This document shows, piece after piece, positions 33,476-45,793 of a stretch of 64,000 nt of DNA. Every line of letters begins with the position of its first letter. Within the stretch, counting starts at the first letter, position 1. Source of the stretch: Lonicera japonica (taxonomy: Eukaryota > Streptophyta > Magnoliopsida > Dipsacales > Caprifoliaceae); contig CM038466.1 of the NCBI GenBank assembly GCA_021464415.1, positions 31,526,833-31,590,832 on the forward strand. The letters are read 5' to 3'. The notes beneath the pieces are model-generated. The model ran no database searches and was not told the origin of the DNA. It worked only from the letters and a program-made list of their open reading frames with translations. Both the position numbers and the translations under genes were made by a program.

Positions 33476-34185
33476 GTTGCAGAAATGGAAGTAGTAGAAG
33501 AAGAGGTAACACTGAGGAGACGGGAGAGCATCGGTGACACGCTCGTCAAAGGTTACTCCAGTTGAGAGTCACAAAAGTTGGAGGCTTTTCGTTATCAAAT
33601 AGGTTTATTTAAGATGTCTTGCAATAAGATCATATATTAAGTTCTCGGGTCATGGTAAGTATCAATATTATGTAGTCTAACACTCGGAAAAAGATCCAAC
33701 ATGACACGAGAATCGGAGGACTTTTTTTTTTTAAATCACAATTTATTGAGATAGAAAGAATACAAAAGAAATACATACAAATCAAAATTATTTTCATTCT
33801 CTGTGATTTATTTGCAACTCAAAATAGAGGGAAAAATGTATAAAAATAGAATGCAGCAATGAATAGATGAACAAATTGGTTAGTTAGGATCAGTTAAACA
33901 TATATATGAATTCCTCCCCTTTTGCTTTTAGCCCTCCTCTACTCCTATTCTTCATCAGCCAAACTTTCTTGATCCATTATATATGGGATGGTGAAGAAAT
34001 TGTCATTTTCCTTTCTCTTGCTTTTCCTGTGGAAAGGAATTCCCAATTACCACAAAAGGAAGACGAATGCATATATTTTGGGGATTGGAATAGTTATATT
34101 ACTTTAATTTTCACTAAATCTTATCAAATTATGTAATATAATTGGCATGTCCACCGTGTGCCTGTATCTCTACTGCGATACAGAC
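33476..34185. other. Intergenic stretch without a recognisable gene
   Basis: AT-rich sequence after the F-box pseudogene. A short frame at 33906-34136 has no family resemblance and I do not treat it as a gene. Confidence 0.45.
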
Positions 34186-34189
34186 ATAC

Positions 34190-34450
34190 AGTTAAATCAC
34201 CATCTCACCCAAAAGCTTAAACTGCTATTTAGTGGACCAACAATGTCAACGATTTTATTCATCATTGGCACATGTGCACGGGAAGACTGGAGTGACAAAC
34301 CAAGGTGCACCTAGTGCGCATTATCGCGAAATGCATATTGCGACTTTAAACCAAGGCCCTATGAAATCAAAGCTCTGATACTATAATAAATTACCATATG
34401 CCCCCAAAAGATTAACTTCTTAGTAGTGGACTAACAATGTATATATCACG
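34190..34450 (-). mobile_element. TRIM-like mini LTR retrotransposon remnant
   Basis: On the minus strand two related segments (about 34450-34395 and 34262-34191) share CATTGTTGGTCCACTA-, TTAA(T/G)CTTTTGGG- and ATGGT(A/G)ATTTA-type words, as expected for two short LTRs. The first is followed by TATCAGAGCTTTG (about 34380-34368), a tRNA-Met primer-binding site with one changed base upstream. The internal part of about 110 bp has no coding sequence. This layout and the LTR phrase AAGCTTTTGGGTGAG are typical of plant TRIM elements. The LTRs are diverged, so the copy is old, and I could not confirm a target duplication. Confidence 0.6.
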
Positions 34451-34488
34451 CTTTCCAGCAATTCATTGTTGCACTAGTTTATATGTTC

Positions 34489-34668
34489 CACTCTCCGTTC
34501 CCAAATTAAGGATGCACTCTAATTTTAACATAATCAACAGTGAAGATAGAATAAAGCTTGTTTACTATCGTGAGATTCGCATTGTTTTTGTCCCCAAAAG
34601 AAAATTGAACTCTTAATTTAGGACGTCTCAAAAAAGAACAAGGAACTCTTAATCTGGGATAGAGGGAA
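34489..34668. mobile_element. Stowaway-like MITE
   Basis: The left end CTCTCCGTTCCCAAATTAAG (34491-34510) pairs with the right end CTTAATCTGGGATAGAGG (34648-34665). CTCCCTCCGTCCCA-type ends are diagnostic of Stowaway elements. A clean TA duplication is not visible. It has no coding capacity. Confidence 0.65.
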
Positions 34669-34740
34669 TAAACTCTGGTTCTCTTTCTTTCTTTTTTTTT
34701 TGCCTTCTTGAACTAGTCCTTTAGATTTTATACTTCAATT

Positions 34741-37700
34741 CTATAAGCAGCATATTAAGCAACTCTCTCTCAGGAAAAATTGAAGATGACAAGGGCACGA
34801 AAGAAACTGAATTAATCTCAAATGAAAACGATACACATACCTGGGTTCCCTTTGTCTAGTGAGGAAAACAAGTATTCCAAATCCTACGACGATTGCGATT
34901 TTTATCAGCTGAAAAAGAATAAAATGCAAATAAGTACTCACACGTCTGCTATTGTTCTTCCTTTTTCTTCGATGATTCGGACATTTTTCTTTTCCCCCAA
35001 ACAAGAAAAAAGCGTTACAGTGATGAAAAGGAGTTAGTGACATTCTAACATTCTTTGCATTTTTCTATATCCATCCTTGTGAAATTTTTACAGAAGTTGG
35101 GCATGTATTTTAAGATTTTATGATGCACACTACAAATTCTTCGACGCCTATACAAAAGTTAAATCGTTATGTATTTATATATCTATTTGTAATTTTGTAT
35201 GTCTGAGAAAGAGAGTGGTGTGGGTACTTGATGAGATATATGTCCTAGATAGTTAAAAGTTGAAAATTATGAGAAGGAGAAAATTATATTCTCTATTATT
35301 AGAGAGAAGAATGCACACTTATATACATGAGACTCCTACTCAAAGAAGGAAACACTACTAATTAGAATTCCTAATTTATCTACCTTCCTAATACAATGTT
35401 TACAACCTATAACAAAGGGAAATTCAAATCTGTCTCTGGTATATCATAGAGATATCATTAGCAAAAATTTTAAAAATACAAATTATTGCATTTTAAGGAT
35501 ATCTAAATGTAACATGAAAAAAAAATTAGATTTATTGCACTTAAGGAATATAAATGAAATAATAATGCAACCTGTCCAATTGGTCCCCTAGAAGAATCAT
35601 CTCCTGAGCTTTCAGATTTTGATGTTCTCAGCATTCGAGATTTCTTCTCACTCCTCTTCAGCTCATCATCGGTTTCACACGTCACTCTATGCTGAAAATT
35701 GTGACATAAACACGCCATTAAAACATGAAGAATAATACTATATCAACCGGCTTCATCAACCCATTATTCACACCACGTGCCTTGAGGGTTTGTATATTAT
35801 CAGAGTACACAATCCATCAAATGCACCTGGTATTAATAAAAAAGGTTGATCAAGCTGGTAAAACATGAGCGCGCAGTAACGCTACATCAACGGGGTTCAT
35901 CAACCTATTATCACACCATGTTCATTGAAAGGTTGTACATTCTTGAAGTGTACAACTCAGCAATGCACCCCACTTGATAAGACATGAGCAATGCTCCATT
36001 GCCAGCTTCATCAACCTATTATTCATATGAGGTGCATTGAGAGGTTGCACATTCTCAAAGTGTACAGTCCAACAAATGCACCTGCTATGAATAAAAAATG
36101 GATCAAACTGGTAGAAATATAACTTCCTTAAAATAGGAGCAATGCTACATCAGCTGGCTAAATCAGCTGACTTCATCAACCTATTTACACAAGGTGCATT
36201 GAGGGTTGCACATTCTACTTCTCAAAGTGTACAATCCAGCAATGCACCTGGTATTGATCAAACTGGTACGAATGTAATTTCCTCAAAACATCTGATGACC
36301 TGTTAACGTATAAGAAACTTTTATGTTCACCATATAAAACAGATTATCGCGAGCAACTCAAAACTAAATAAGCCAGTATGGATAATTAAAGTTACCTTCC
36401 CCTCATCTCTGGGTACAGAAAACAAATTCTTTTCTTCGTGGGTACTTTTCGATTCAATGCACAAACCTCCTAATAAGTCCATTACTTCCTTTCCCCCCGT
36501 TGTTATACACAAACGTCTCGTATCATTTGGGAATAACAGTGTATCACAATATCCATACGAAAAACCCTTATTCTCAGAAGGTGATACCGATTTAAGATTA
36601 TTATCATTTGAGTAACTTTCAGTTCTACTCTCCTCTGTAACTGAAGTCTCGACAAAATATTGATTCTCAATATTCGAATTACAAGGTTGGGGCCCACCTG
36701 AATGCGCCTGATGATAATCAATTCTTCCTGAAAGTGTAGCTGTTTCTATAGTTGAGGGGCTGCTTAAATCTTCAGACGATTTTACATGTTCCTCTCTATT
36801 CGTTTCTTCATGAGATGCATTGAAATTTTGCTTTGTAATTTCACCTGTTCCTGTTGACTTGATGTATATTGCTCTTGATTCATTCAATTGTGTAATGGGT
36901 TGAGATGGTTTGGCACAACTTAAATCTTTATCAAAACCAATATGATCTCCTGTTTTCATAATCTTTAAAGGGTTTTGTGGCAACTCCTCTATTGGAAAAG
37001 AGTTCTTGAGCTTTTCGGAGCTAGACTGTGATGGATTAGTAGCATCATTCAAATCTTGATCCTTCGGTGGAACTTTAATCGCAACTTTATTTGGTCGAGA
37101 TTTTTCTGGTGGTATTTTAATCTGAGGTCTTGTATCCTGTTTAGAATCCAAATCTTTTAATCTCAAATCATGAATAAAGAAGTGTTTACGGTGCATTTGA
37201 CGGATTTACATGGTAAAGAATTGAATTCTTTGGAATTGCTTTGCATGGAAACTTTTCCATGGGAAGCAAAACTCAGGGGAGGTGGTTTTCACTTTTCAGA
37301 TTCCAAGGGAAAGAGGAAAATTAGGATAAAACAAGGTGTACTACGGTAAATTGATTCCTTTGGAAGATTTGACGTAAATCAAACACCACTTAAGATGAAA
37401 GTGCAAAATTTTGAAAAAATTTCAGTGGAAAAGAAATGCAATCAAACACACCCATAATGCACTAAACAAAAAGATTGAAAGAAGAAATACCTGAGATCGA
37501 CCACTTTCGAAAGCACTTATCATTTTCCTTACGCTGTTACGTGTTTTCTCTAAGGAATCCTGCCTCGTGGGTTTAAAAAACGGACCATTCTCCAGATTTA
37601 AGGAAACTAATTTTGAGTACCCCAATGTGGATAAAGCTTCTTTCTGCAATGTGGGTTCCTTGTGAACATTTGCTAGTGGTAACCGAGAGTCTATCTTCTC

Positions 37701-40700
37701 CACTAAAGTGTTATGATGTACTTCAATTCCTTGCGACGTGGAAATAGATGGAGTTGATTTATCAAATTCACTTCCATTATTAGAATTTTTTTCAAGTGGA
37801 CCTTGCTTCTTGGGTTCATCAAGTGAATCATTCTTCAGCTTTGAAGAAGATGATTTTTCCTCTTCGGAAAAAAACGGTTCTGAAAATACAGAGATAGATG
37901 AAGCTTGTTGCTGAAAAACGGGTACGGAGGGAAAATGAGTCTCAAATTTCTCCACTAATGACCCATGATGTACTTCAGTTTCTTGCAATTTAAGCCATTG
38001 GGAAAACGTAGAAGATGTGTCTTCACTTCTATCTGTAGCATTCTGAAAAAAGGGGATTCAATGTTAACCAACTTTAGCAACTTATTTTCAATTCCTCTTT
38101 CAGTCAAACAGAAGGGGAAGAAAAAACTGTTATCACTTATTTAGTTTGAATTATTTTTATTTTTTTTTGTTCTCTAAGATTCCTAAATTGGTAAATTCAC
38201 ACGTAAAGTCTGAAATTCACATCAAGAGTTTGAATCCCACGAATGCAAATTCTTTTGATAAAGATCTAACATTATACGTGAAATTACCAATTTGTAGAGG
38301 TGGCAAATTTGAACCCAACCAACCCGCCCATTATACGTGACGTCACCCAGCCCGCCCATTAAAAAACCCAGCCCAACAAGAAGTTTACGGGCTCTTATTG
38401 GGTTGCCCATTTATTGGTTTTGAAGGGATTCTAATCCGTTGCCCATTAACCATATCCATTTAGACCCAAATCCGTTTAGGCTTGTTAAGTTAATGCCCGT
38501 ACCTCTTAAGAGACCAACCCATTAAAACCCAACCAGAGCCCGCCCATTATACAATCTCTCCCAATTTCTAATTCCATGAAAGCAGAAAAAGTCGAATTTT
38601 TACTTAAAGGGAAACATGATTAATCCTTAACTGGTGTTGTTTCATTTGTATGTGCCCGAGTAGTTCCTTCTTTCTCCCCCTCACTAGATTGCACGGCTAA
38701 TTCTCCAGCAGGCACCACCAAATTATGAACGGCAATCGCTTTTGATTCTTAAGAAAATACAAAAGCCTTTCAGAAAAATTACAATGTAAAAACAAATAGA
38801 CTATAATAACTTACGGAGCAATCTTGCTCTATTTCTTCTCATTTTTTTTAGCTTTTTTTACTTTGGCCCTCTTCTTAAAGCGAAATTAGACTTACCCTTG
38901 TTTTCATAATCGCTAGACTTTGCCCTAGAATATGGGGGAATCTGAAAGAATTACGTACAAACTGGGGGTTAAGTCAAGATTCACCCGTATACAGGGGGCA
39001 AAGCCTAGTGATTATGAAAAAAGGGATACGTTTAAATCCGCATATAAAAGGGGTAAAAAAACAAATAAACTTTTTCTTCTTTACCACTGATATTGTTTCC
39101 ATTTTTCTTTGTGCTTTTTATTTAAACAATATCAAACCTGAGACCTCATTGGTGATGGATGAAAGTGATTGAGATCTTCCAATCGTACTAGCACCGAGTT
39201 TCTTCTTCATTGCAGATTCTCTCTACATAGAACAAAAAAACATAATTAAGTAACGGAACACCAACTAATCAAGTAAAAGTTCTATAGACTAAACTCAAGA
39301 GTTCAATTTCCTTCATCTAGGCCATAAAATGTTCTTACAACTTATACAAGAGATTTCACATACAAATATGACTTGATTCCTCAAGTAAGGCTGATGGCCT
39401 TAGAAACCATTGAGATTTGGTGGCAACGTGGGGGCGAAAAGGGAAAGAGAAGGATGGGGCTTCTCTCGCTTTTGGCACAGCGGACCCCCTATAGGAGGCT
39501 CGCATGTTTAGTCATGGCATAAAATTCATAGGCCTTTTTGACTTTGATCCCCAAAGCGAAATTAGAGTTAACCCATGTTTTCATAATTCCCCTATTTTCA
39601 TGATTGTTAGACTTTACCCCTTGCATGGGATGTCTATAGGTGATGGGTGTGGGGTTAAGTCAAAGTATTACATTAAAATGATAAACATTGACCCCCGGTC
39701 CCCGTTTTTACTTAATTCTTTGAAATTCTCCCGCATGTAGGTGGCAAAGTCTAATGATTATGAAAAACAACGGGGAAGTCTAATTTCGCATTAAGAACAG
39801 GGGCAAAGTCAAAAGACCCTAAATTCATATATGGATCTTCTTGAAAACCATTGACCTTATAGTATGGTTGACTTAGTTTAGCATGGAAGGTTGTTGAAGC
39901 ACAATTTCTATTTCTATGTAAGCCGAAGGCCCCCATGTTCCAGAGATGGGCTAAACTTCTCAAGTACAGTTCAGAGGGAAATTAGGTACTTTCATATTGG
40001 ATATTGTGAACATCTATATCTCCTAAGGAACTCATCATATGAGACAACTAGTTTATGGTGAGGATTTTTGAAGGTCCTATGGTAAAAGTTGGCGAAACGG
40101 ATCAGGCAGTGGCAGGCTGAAATGAAGTTTAAACATTAATATCAATTTATGAATCCGCATACGGAAAATATAGCAAGAGGCTAAATATGAGAGGAATCAA
40201 AGATATGGCGCTAGTGTGGGAGGAGAGGAGAAGTGTTGGTTAAACAGACACTACTAGGCTGTAGCTCAAACACATGAAAAAACTAGGTTACGTTTGTTCT
40301 TTCTTTGGATCATTCATGGAATCCTAAATTCCCATTCACTCCATATTCGGATGTTTGGTTGGAGTTTTGTAAAGGAATCGATGATTCTTATGAAAGGAGA
40401 ATTTCTTACATTTATTCCCATATTCAATGGGGTGAAAGCTAAGAGGATTCCAGGGAATCCTTCACTAATTTTTTTTGCAAAAATTACCCCTACTTTGACA
40501 AATAACCAATCATTTTCGTTTGCATTGTAATAAAGTAATATTTAATAATATATTATAATATGGTAACTAATTTAATTAAATTATATTTTACATTTAATAA
40601 TATATATTTCCTAGTTATTCTCGATACACGGAAATGAGAGTTTTAGTCTTAACCAATCAAACACTGGCTAGGAATCTCAAATGCTAGGAAAGGAGCTTTA

Positions 40701-42618
40701 CTGGAATTAAAATTCCTTTTGTGAAACTCAAAACCTAGATGAAAATATTTTGAGGAGAGGGGTTGGCCTAGTGATAGGCAACATCCACCCTTGTTTAGAG
40801 GTCAAGGGTTCCGACTCATGGGGGTGGGAGGAAGGCTTTTTCTTTGTTCGTAGGGTTAAGGGAGAGACTTAGACCACCCTTAAAAAAAAATACCGTAAAT
40901 GAGCTCATCTGTTTGAGACACTTCCATTTTGTTTTCATGAATTTTTGGTGTTCAGTTTTTGGGGTTTGTTCCAAAACATAGCATTTGCATTTGGTTTTTT
41001 ATGAAGCCAAACTAACTTTGAATACAATAATTTCATGATTAATTAGAGCAATGTGTGTATCAAAGGAATGAAAAAATGAGCAAAAGTAGAGATTAATAGT
41101 ACCATGATACGGATTCGGTTGCGTTCTTCCTCACTGAGAATGAACTGCAACCTCAAATGCACATGCCCACCTCCTTCAAGAGGGAATAAGTCATCCCATA
41201 AACCCTTTTTGACTATTGACATTGTTCCAACACCTGCCCTCAAAACAAAATCACCCATATGGAATAATCAGTAAAATAGTTTATAAATGAGCTCAAGGGA
41301 AAAGGGTTCCTATTTTTATTTATTTATCTACCATTCCGTCGATCCCAATTAAGAGTCTGTATTTATTTATTTTTTGGACAATTGAGTCTGTTTTTTATTT
41401 TCACACTTTTTTAAAGATACAGTAGTTTCAACTTAATCTAAAACTAATCAGTGGTACATAAGAGAGAAACTTGTTCAATATCGCAAGATCTGATACACTA
41501 ATTATGTAGAGTAAATTGACACTTACGGTGTTTGTTTTAACCTCTTACTGCTGAACAGAAATGTACTCAACATTAAGAGGTAGAAATGGTGTTTGTTTCT
41601 TTACCAATTAATGCTAAATTGGATTAAAATTCAACATTCAGCGATAAGCCGATAAGAGCCAAATCCTGTTCTCAGTGCTTAATTTAAGTATACTGAAATT
41701 ACAAAATGCCATTTATTTAGCATTCAGATCCAAATAAAATCAAACACATTTTTATGATGTTGTGTTCAACATAAAGCATTCAGAGTTCAACATTCATATG
41801 ATTCAAAGGTTAGAAAAACAAACAGACCCTTAATTTGGGAAATTGGACGTAAAGGAGGAAATGGCAAACCTGTATGTGATATTTGATTTCCTTTGGCATC
41901 CTGGAGTGTAATTATCAAATTGTCGCGAAGGGCAGTCAATGGACTGTACTAAATCAACACAATTTAGGACTTATTAACAACAATTAGGGTTTTAGACAAA
42001 CAGAAAAAAAAAATGACAATCAAGTCTATAATGAAAATAGAAATTCAGAATCTTACAAGGAGAACTCCCCAGTGTCCCAAGTTTGATACTCTCTTTTCCC
42101 CATCGAAACTGAAAGAATTCACATTGCATAAACCCTAGCTAACTCAAACAAATGTAGATGCACATCACTATAAGTATATATACATACATATAAATATATA
42201 CTATATAAAAAGCAGGATGTGGACTCTTGATAAGCCTGTGAAATTACAAAATTATTCTTTAGCACTTCAAAAATTAGAATAAAAGATTTGCTTAAACGAA
42301 GACTTAAACCCATTGCCGATGTAAAGAAAACATATTGTTACTACTTGACCAAATATTATTTAAAAAATGTATACTAACATATTGAACACGGATCGCGTGT
42401 GCAACAGAAATTAGTATATATATACAGATAAGGGGGGATGAGGAATTGCTTACCCTTTAGGAAAATAGGTGAAGTGGGTGATGAAGATGAAGGTCCATTG
42501 AAGTCAAGAACTGAAAAAAATAAAAAAAAGAAGTGAAATTTTGAAATTCAGTTACAGATCAGAGGGAATTAACCTAAAAGTAGTTAAAAGTACCTGAAAC
42601 TTGAATAGTTCCTGGCAT
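34741..42618 (-). CDS. C2-like domain protein with C-terminal membrane anchor
   Basis: I model 11 exons: 42618-42594, 42510-42454, 42108-42057, 41943-41870, 41233-41103, 39222-39138, 38747-38632, 38042-37491, 37136-36396, 35691-35572, 34908-34741. All borders are GT-AG and phases agree across every join; the exon 7 donor is a weak GTTAAG. The product is about 707 residues if the last exon runs unspliced to 34741; a donor at about 34843 could give an alternative shorter tail. Residues 1-113 form a C2-like beta domain (GKREYQTWDTGEFS, LRDNLIITLQDAKGN, GLWDDLFPLEGGGHVHL), followed by SEEERNRIRIM and a basic helix. Residues about 140-650 are Ser/Glu/Lys-rich and probably disordered. Near the end is one hydrophobic segment (IAIVVGFGILVFL), so I infer a tail-anchored membrane protein. 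I recognise the family as plant-wide but uncharacterised and give no name. Introns carry many insertions listed separately. Confidence 0.8.
35751..36290. repeat. Intronic minisatellite, about four 110-165-bp units
   Basis: Units beginning with TTCATCAACC (about 35752, 35896, 36007 and 36172) each continue with GGTGCATTGAG-like, GTTG(C/T)ACATTCT, AGTGTACAA and CAGCAATGCACC-type words. Unit length varies because of internal indels. The array fills most of the intron between the exons at 35572-35691 and 36396-37136 of the C2-like gene. Confidence 0.8.
37189..37453. mobile_element. Tourist-like MITE in an intron
   Basis: The ends are CGGTGCATTTGAC (left) and the complement of GGGTGTGTTTGATTGC (right), flanked by TTA and ATA, an imperfect 3-bp duplication. 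The interior has inverted CC(T/A)TTGGAA-type words. It occupies most of the intron between the exons at 36396-37136 and 37491-38042, which supports placing the acceptor of the former at 37136/37137. Confidence 0.55.
38295..38560. repeat. hAT-like GC-rich repeat fragment in an intron
   Basis: Starts with TAGAGGTGGCAA, a terminus common to plant hAT-type non-autonomous elements, and is followed by repeated CCCAACC, CCCGCCCATTA and GGGTTGCCC words. The opposite terminus is not evident, so the copy is probably truncated. The element at 45794-46248 has the same style. Confidence 0.45.
38860..39065. mobile_element. Foldback-type MITE, copy 1 (intron)
   Basis: Long imperfect inverted repeats of about 65-70 bp face each other. 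The left arm includes AAAGCGAAATTAGACTTACC and TTTTCATAATCGCTAGACTT; the right arm is its complement around GCCTAGTGATTATGAAAA. It lies in the intron between the exons at 38632-38747 and 39138-39222. A second copy is in the neighbouring intron. Confidence 0.65.
39533..39825. mobile_element. Foldback-type MITE, copy 2 (neighbouring intron)
   Basis: Same family as 38860-39065: the left arm has TTTTTGACTTTG, AAAGCGAAATTAGA and TTTCATGATTGTTAGAC; the right arm is the complement (GTCTAATGATTATGAAAA, TCTAATTTCGCATTAA, CAAAGTCAAAAGA). Arms are about 85 bp with a spacer of about 110 bp. It lies in the 1.9-kb intron between 39223 and 41102. Confidence 0.7.
40285..40740. repeat. Possible MITE-like repeat in the same intron
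   Basis: The left edge CTAGGTTACGTTTGTTC and right edge CTCAAAACCTAG are weak inverted repeats. The interior has several GGAATC(C)/GGATTCC words in both orientations. Boundaries and class are uncertain and no target duplication was found. Confidence 0.35.
40749..40892 (+). mobile_element. tRNA-derived SINE
   Basis: It begins GAGAGGGGTTGGCCTAGTGA (A-box-like), has AGAGGTCAAGGGTTCCGACT (B-box-like), a short body with GGTTAAGGGAGAGACTTAGA, and an A-rich tail (40880-40891). The body resembles 3665-3770. RNA polymerase III boxes plus the A tail support a SINE. It lies in sense orientation on the plus strand, opposite to its host gene. Confidence 0.6.
41526..41829. mobile_element. Tourist-like MITE, TSD TTA (intron)
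   Basis: 304 bp flanked by TTA (41523-41525 and 41830-41832). Ends are CGGTGTTTGTTTT (left) and the complement of GGGTCTGTTTGTTT (right). The interior contains CCTCTTACTGCTGAA and AATGCTAAATTGG words shared with the repeat inside the ISY1 intron (47592-48234), so both belong to one family. Confidence 0.75.
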
Positions 42619-44984
42619 TGGAGAGAGAGAGTTGCAGTCAAATTGGACAAAGAAGAAAAATGAAAGAGGGGGAAAAAAGAAAGCAAGCCAATGTGATGTA
42701 TGATTGAATTCAAGTTGAAACTTTTTGGTCAGGAAAAAAAAAATTGGATTGGATTTAGAGTGTGGCTATGATGGGATTTGGAAGAGAGGTGGGGTAGTGT
42801 GGGCTCCATTTTTGTCTTGCTTGTGAGCATTGAATGAATGAATTAATATATAGATCATGTGGAATGGATATGAATGGATGGATGTGTATATAGAATTATA
42901 GATCATGTGGAATTAATGTTGATGGGTGGGTATTGTGTTTAGAGTAATTTTATGTTTGAAAATTGCAAGATTAGAAAGAAAATAAAAAAAATCATAAAGT
43001 TGGCTTACTGGCTTCTCTATCACTAAATTTATATAAGAGATCAATTTATTTAACGGTAAATCACATATTTTAAATTTTCAGGTACAAATTTCCTTGAGCC
43101 AGCGGCAAGCTTATCTTCGCCATCAATTTGTACCCAAAAAAATGCGCACACAAAATTATACGCGACATAGAAGTGTCATTTTATATTTGGATGAAGAGTG
43201 AGTTATGTTTGGACTCGTGTGAGAGTGTGTACGTCATGAGATCTATTTAGACTTTTTCTTTTAATCATAAAGTGAATTTATTTTAAGTATATATTTTTAG
43301 CGAGTCTAACATTATTTTGTTTGTAGTAAATAAAGTGGTGCATGTTTACAACATGTGCTCGTGCATATGACAATTTTGGTATAATCCGTGCTACTAAAAC
43401 TAGATTCTCTATACTTGGTATTAAACCTTGAGAGAAAGAGAAGTGACTTCTTGAGAATTGAACTATGCTAGGATGAACGAAAATTAACCCATTGTGCCGA
43501 ATTTACTACACCCTAAGCATGGTTATGAGTTAAAGATTTTTGGCTGCCGAAAAAAACAAAAAAATTATAACTCGTTGTACAAGAAAACTGAATTTTGTGA
43601 CGAAAAATTCCATTAATGAAAGATAGTGACAAAAAAAAATCCACTCTAAATAACCATTAAAGAGTAATTTTCGTTCATAATAATTTTAGGGACAAAAATA
43701 ATTTTCAATCATGATTTCATCTTTTTAACAATAAATTTTCGTTTGCTTCTACACAATTTGCCACTTAATGTGACTTGTATTATTAATTATCACTTTTGTT
43801 CATAAACATTTTACCACTAAAAAAATATTAATTCATGGATATATTTATTAGTTTAATTTAATGATGTATGTATGTATGTATGTATGTATGTATTTTACAG
43901 AAATTTGTCAAAATTGAACTAAATTTTGGGTAAATAAATTGAAAAAATCTGCAGATAAATCCAAAATCACGAACAAAAACCAATTTTTTGGAGACAATTA
44001 AAATGGCTATCAAAATTAAAATATTATATTGTCACAAGATATTCCCATACTCTAATACACGTTTGATTTAATTCATTTCAGTTGTATAATTTTTGATATA
44101 TTTTTTGGTTTTCTTAATATTTCTCAAAATTAAATTAACAAATTAAAAGTTATTTGCAAATAAACAAGCTTTGTACAACTTCGTACGTAGTTGTACATTT
44201 CTGGAAAAAAAAAATGCACTACAACCTAATTTAGTATGGGCGACGTGTCCCACTCAAATTCGAAAATTCTAATAATTAAAGTATTTTTAATTATTGTGTA
44301 AATTTTTTTATGTAAATTATATGTGTCAAGACACTTTTATACAAAATTTAAAGTGTAAAAAAAATATGTTCCAATGGTACATTTCTAAACTTTTGTGTAA
44401 ATTTTGAATTAACCAATAAGATAATTATACATATTAGATATTATTTTACGTAATTTTTATTTATTTTGGTATATATAATATTTTAATAATAATAGATTTT
44501 GATTTGTTGGTCTTGATGAGTAAATTTTAGATATATAATTTTTATTAAAATATATAATTTCTATTAAAAGTTATTACTTTTTAAAGTTTTATAAAATAAT
44601 TGAGGAAATAAAAAACTAACACATAAGTATAAACTTGGGATGTATTTTACACAAAAGCTAAATTTAAAATATTGCTGGAGCTCAAAATTTTTATAAATTT
44701 TGTATATTTTATACAAAATCTATATATACATTATTTTTGGAAATGTTCTTACATAATAAATTGGGGTAACCACTTGATGAATAAATAAAAATGCCTTTTT
44801 ATGTTTGGCCCATGATTTTTGAATTATTTTGCATTTAACCACTTCGTTTGATTAGTTAGTTATTGGCCTAATGTTAAATAACCCTCCGTACAATATTAAA
44901 AGGCAAAAATAAACGCAATTTTAATCCCAACAGTGAATGACATGAATCAAGTCCTTCGGCCTAAGGGTAAGAGTTAGAGCAGCC
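42619..44984. other. Intergenic, AT-rich; promoter side of the C2-like gene
   Basis: The first 200 bp to the right of 42618 contain an AG-rich stretch (on the minus strand a CT-rich leader) and should hold the 5' UTR and promoter of the C2-like gene. No further gene is visible. A SINE-like segment (about 42992-43110, beginning AGTTGGCTTACTGGCTTC) resembles 26703-26840. The rest is AT-rich. Confidence 0.5.
43863..43893. repeat. (TGTA)n microsatellite
   Basis: About seven uninterrupted tetranucleotide units. Confidence 0.9.
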
Positions 44985-45004
44985 TCTAATTTTTTTTCTC
45001 TTTT

Positions 45005-45320
45005 TAAAAGTTTTATTTGATGACAACATGGAAAATGAAAATAAAAACACATGATTTGGATAAAAAGTTGGAAAATAAGTTGAAGCATGTAATGATATAT
45101 TATCCATCTCATGCTTATTTTTATTAGTAGATGTCATTCAACTTTCATTACGTTTTGTAGAAATTTTTTCTTCATCTACCACTAAAGAAATTTTTTCTAT
45201 GAAAAAAGCAACAAAGTAAGAAAGACATATCATCACATGCCTCAATTTATTTTTCAACTTTTCACAAAAATTAACTATTTTTATTTTTATTTTCCATATT
45301 TTTATCAAACAGACCTTTAA
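45005..45320. mobile_element. MITE-like element
   Basis: The left edge AAAAGTTTTATTTGATGACA, with ATGGAAAATGAAAAT next, pairs with the right edge, the complement of GTCTGTTTGATAAAAATATG with GGAAAATAAAAAT next. The interior has TCATTACGTTTTGTAGAAA. The element at 56560-56880 shares the terminal and internal phrases (GTAGAAAATGTTTCTTC, CACAAAAATTGACTATTTTT), so it is a second family member. Confidence 0.55.
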
Positions 45321-45793
45321 AATATCAAAGTCTGTTAGAATTTAAAGGGTTAGGAATGGTAAAATTGCCGATCCGTCGGCTTAATCCTAATAGAGTGGTT
45401 TGGTAGCAAGGTTTTTTTTTTTTTTTTTTCTTATAAATATTCTCATAATATCATATAATTACAATGTGTCGAGATAGCCAACGTAGAGGAGAGCTGATTT
45501 GGATTCAAGCATACAGTCAAACAGAATGGGTTTATAATATCAAAACATAATTCGGGCCAGGTGGATGTTTTTTAAGCAATTCAGGTTAGAATTTTGCCAA
45601 ATCTAATATATTGTCATCCTTTTTTAAGGCATCTATCTTATTCCTGTCGAAGAAATCTATTTCATCTTAAAATTAAATAAAAGTAGATTGTTGCTTATAT
45701 AACTTTAAATTTTTATTTATTTTTAATAGAAATAATGAACACACAATCACCACGAAGTATATATATTACCACTATAAGGGTGGACACAAGTAC

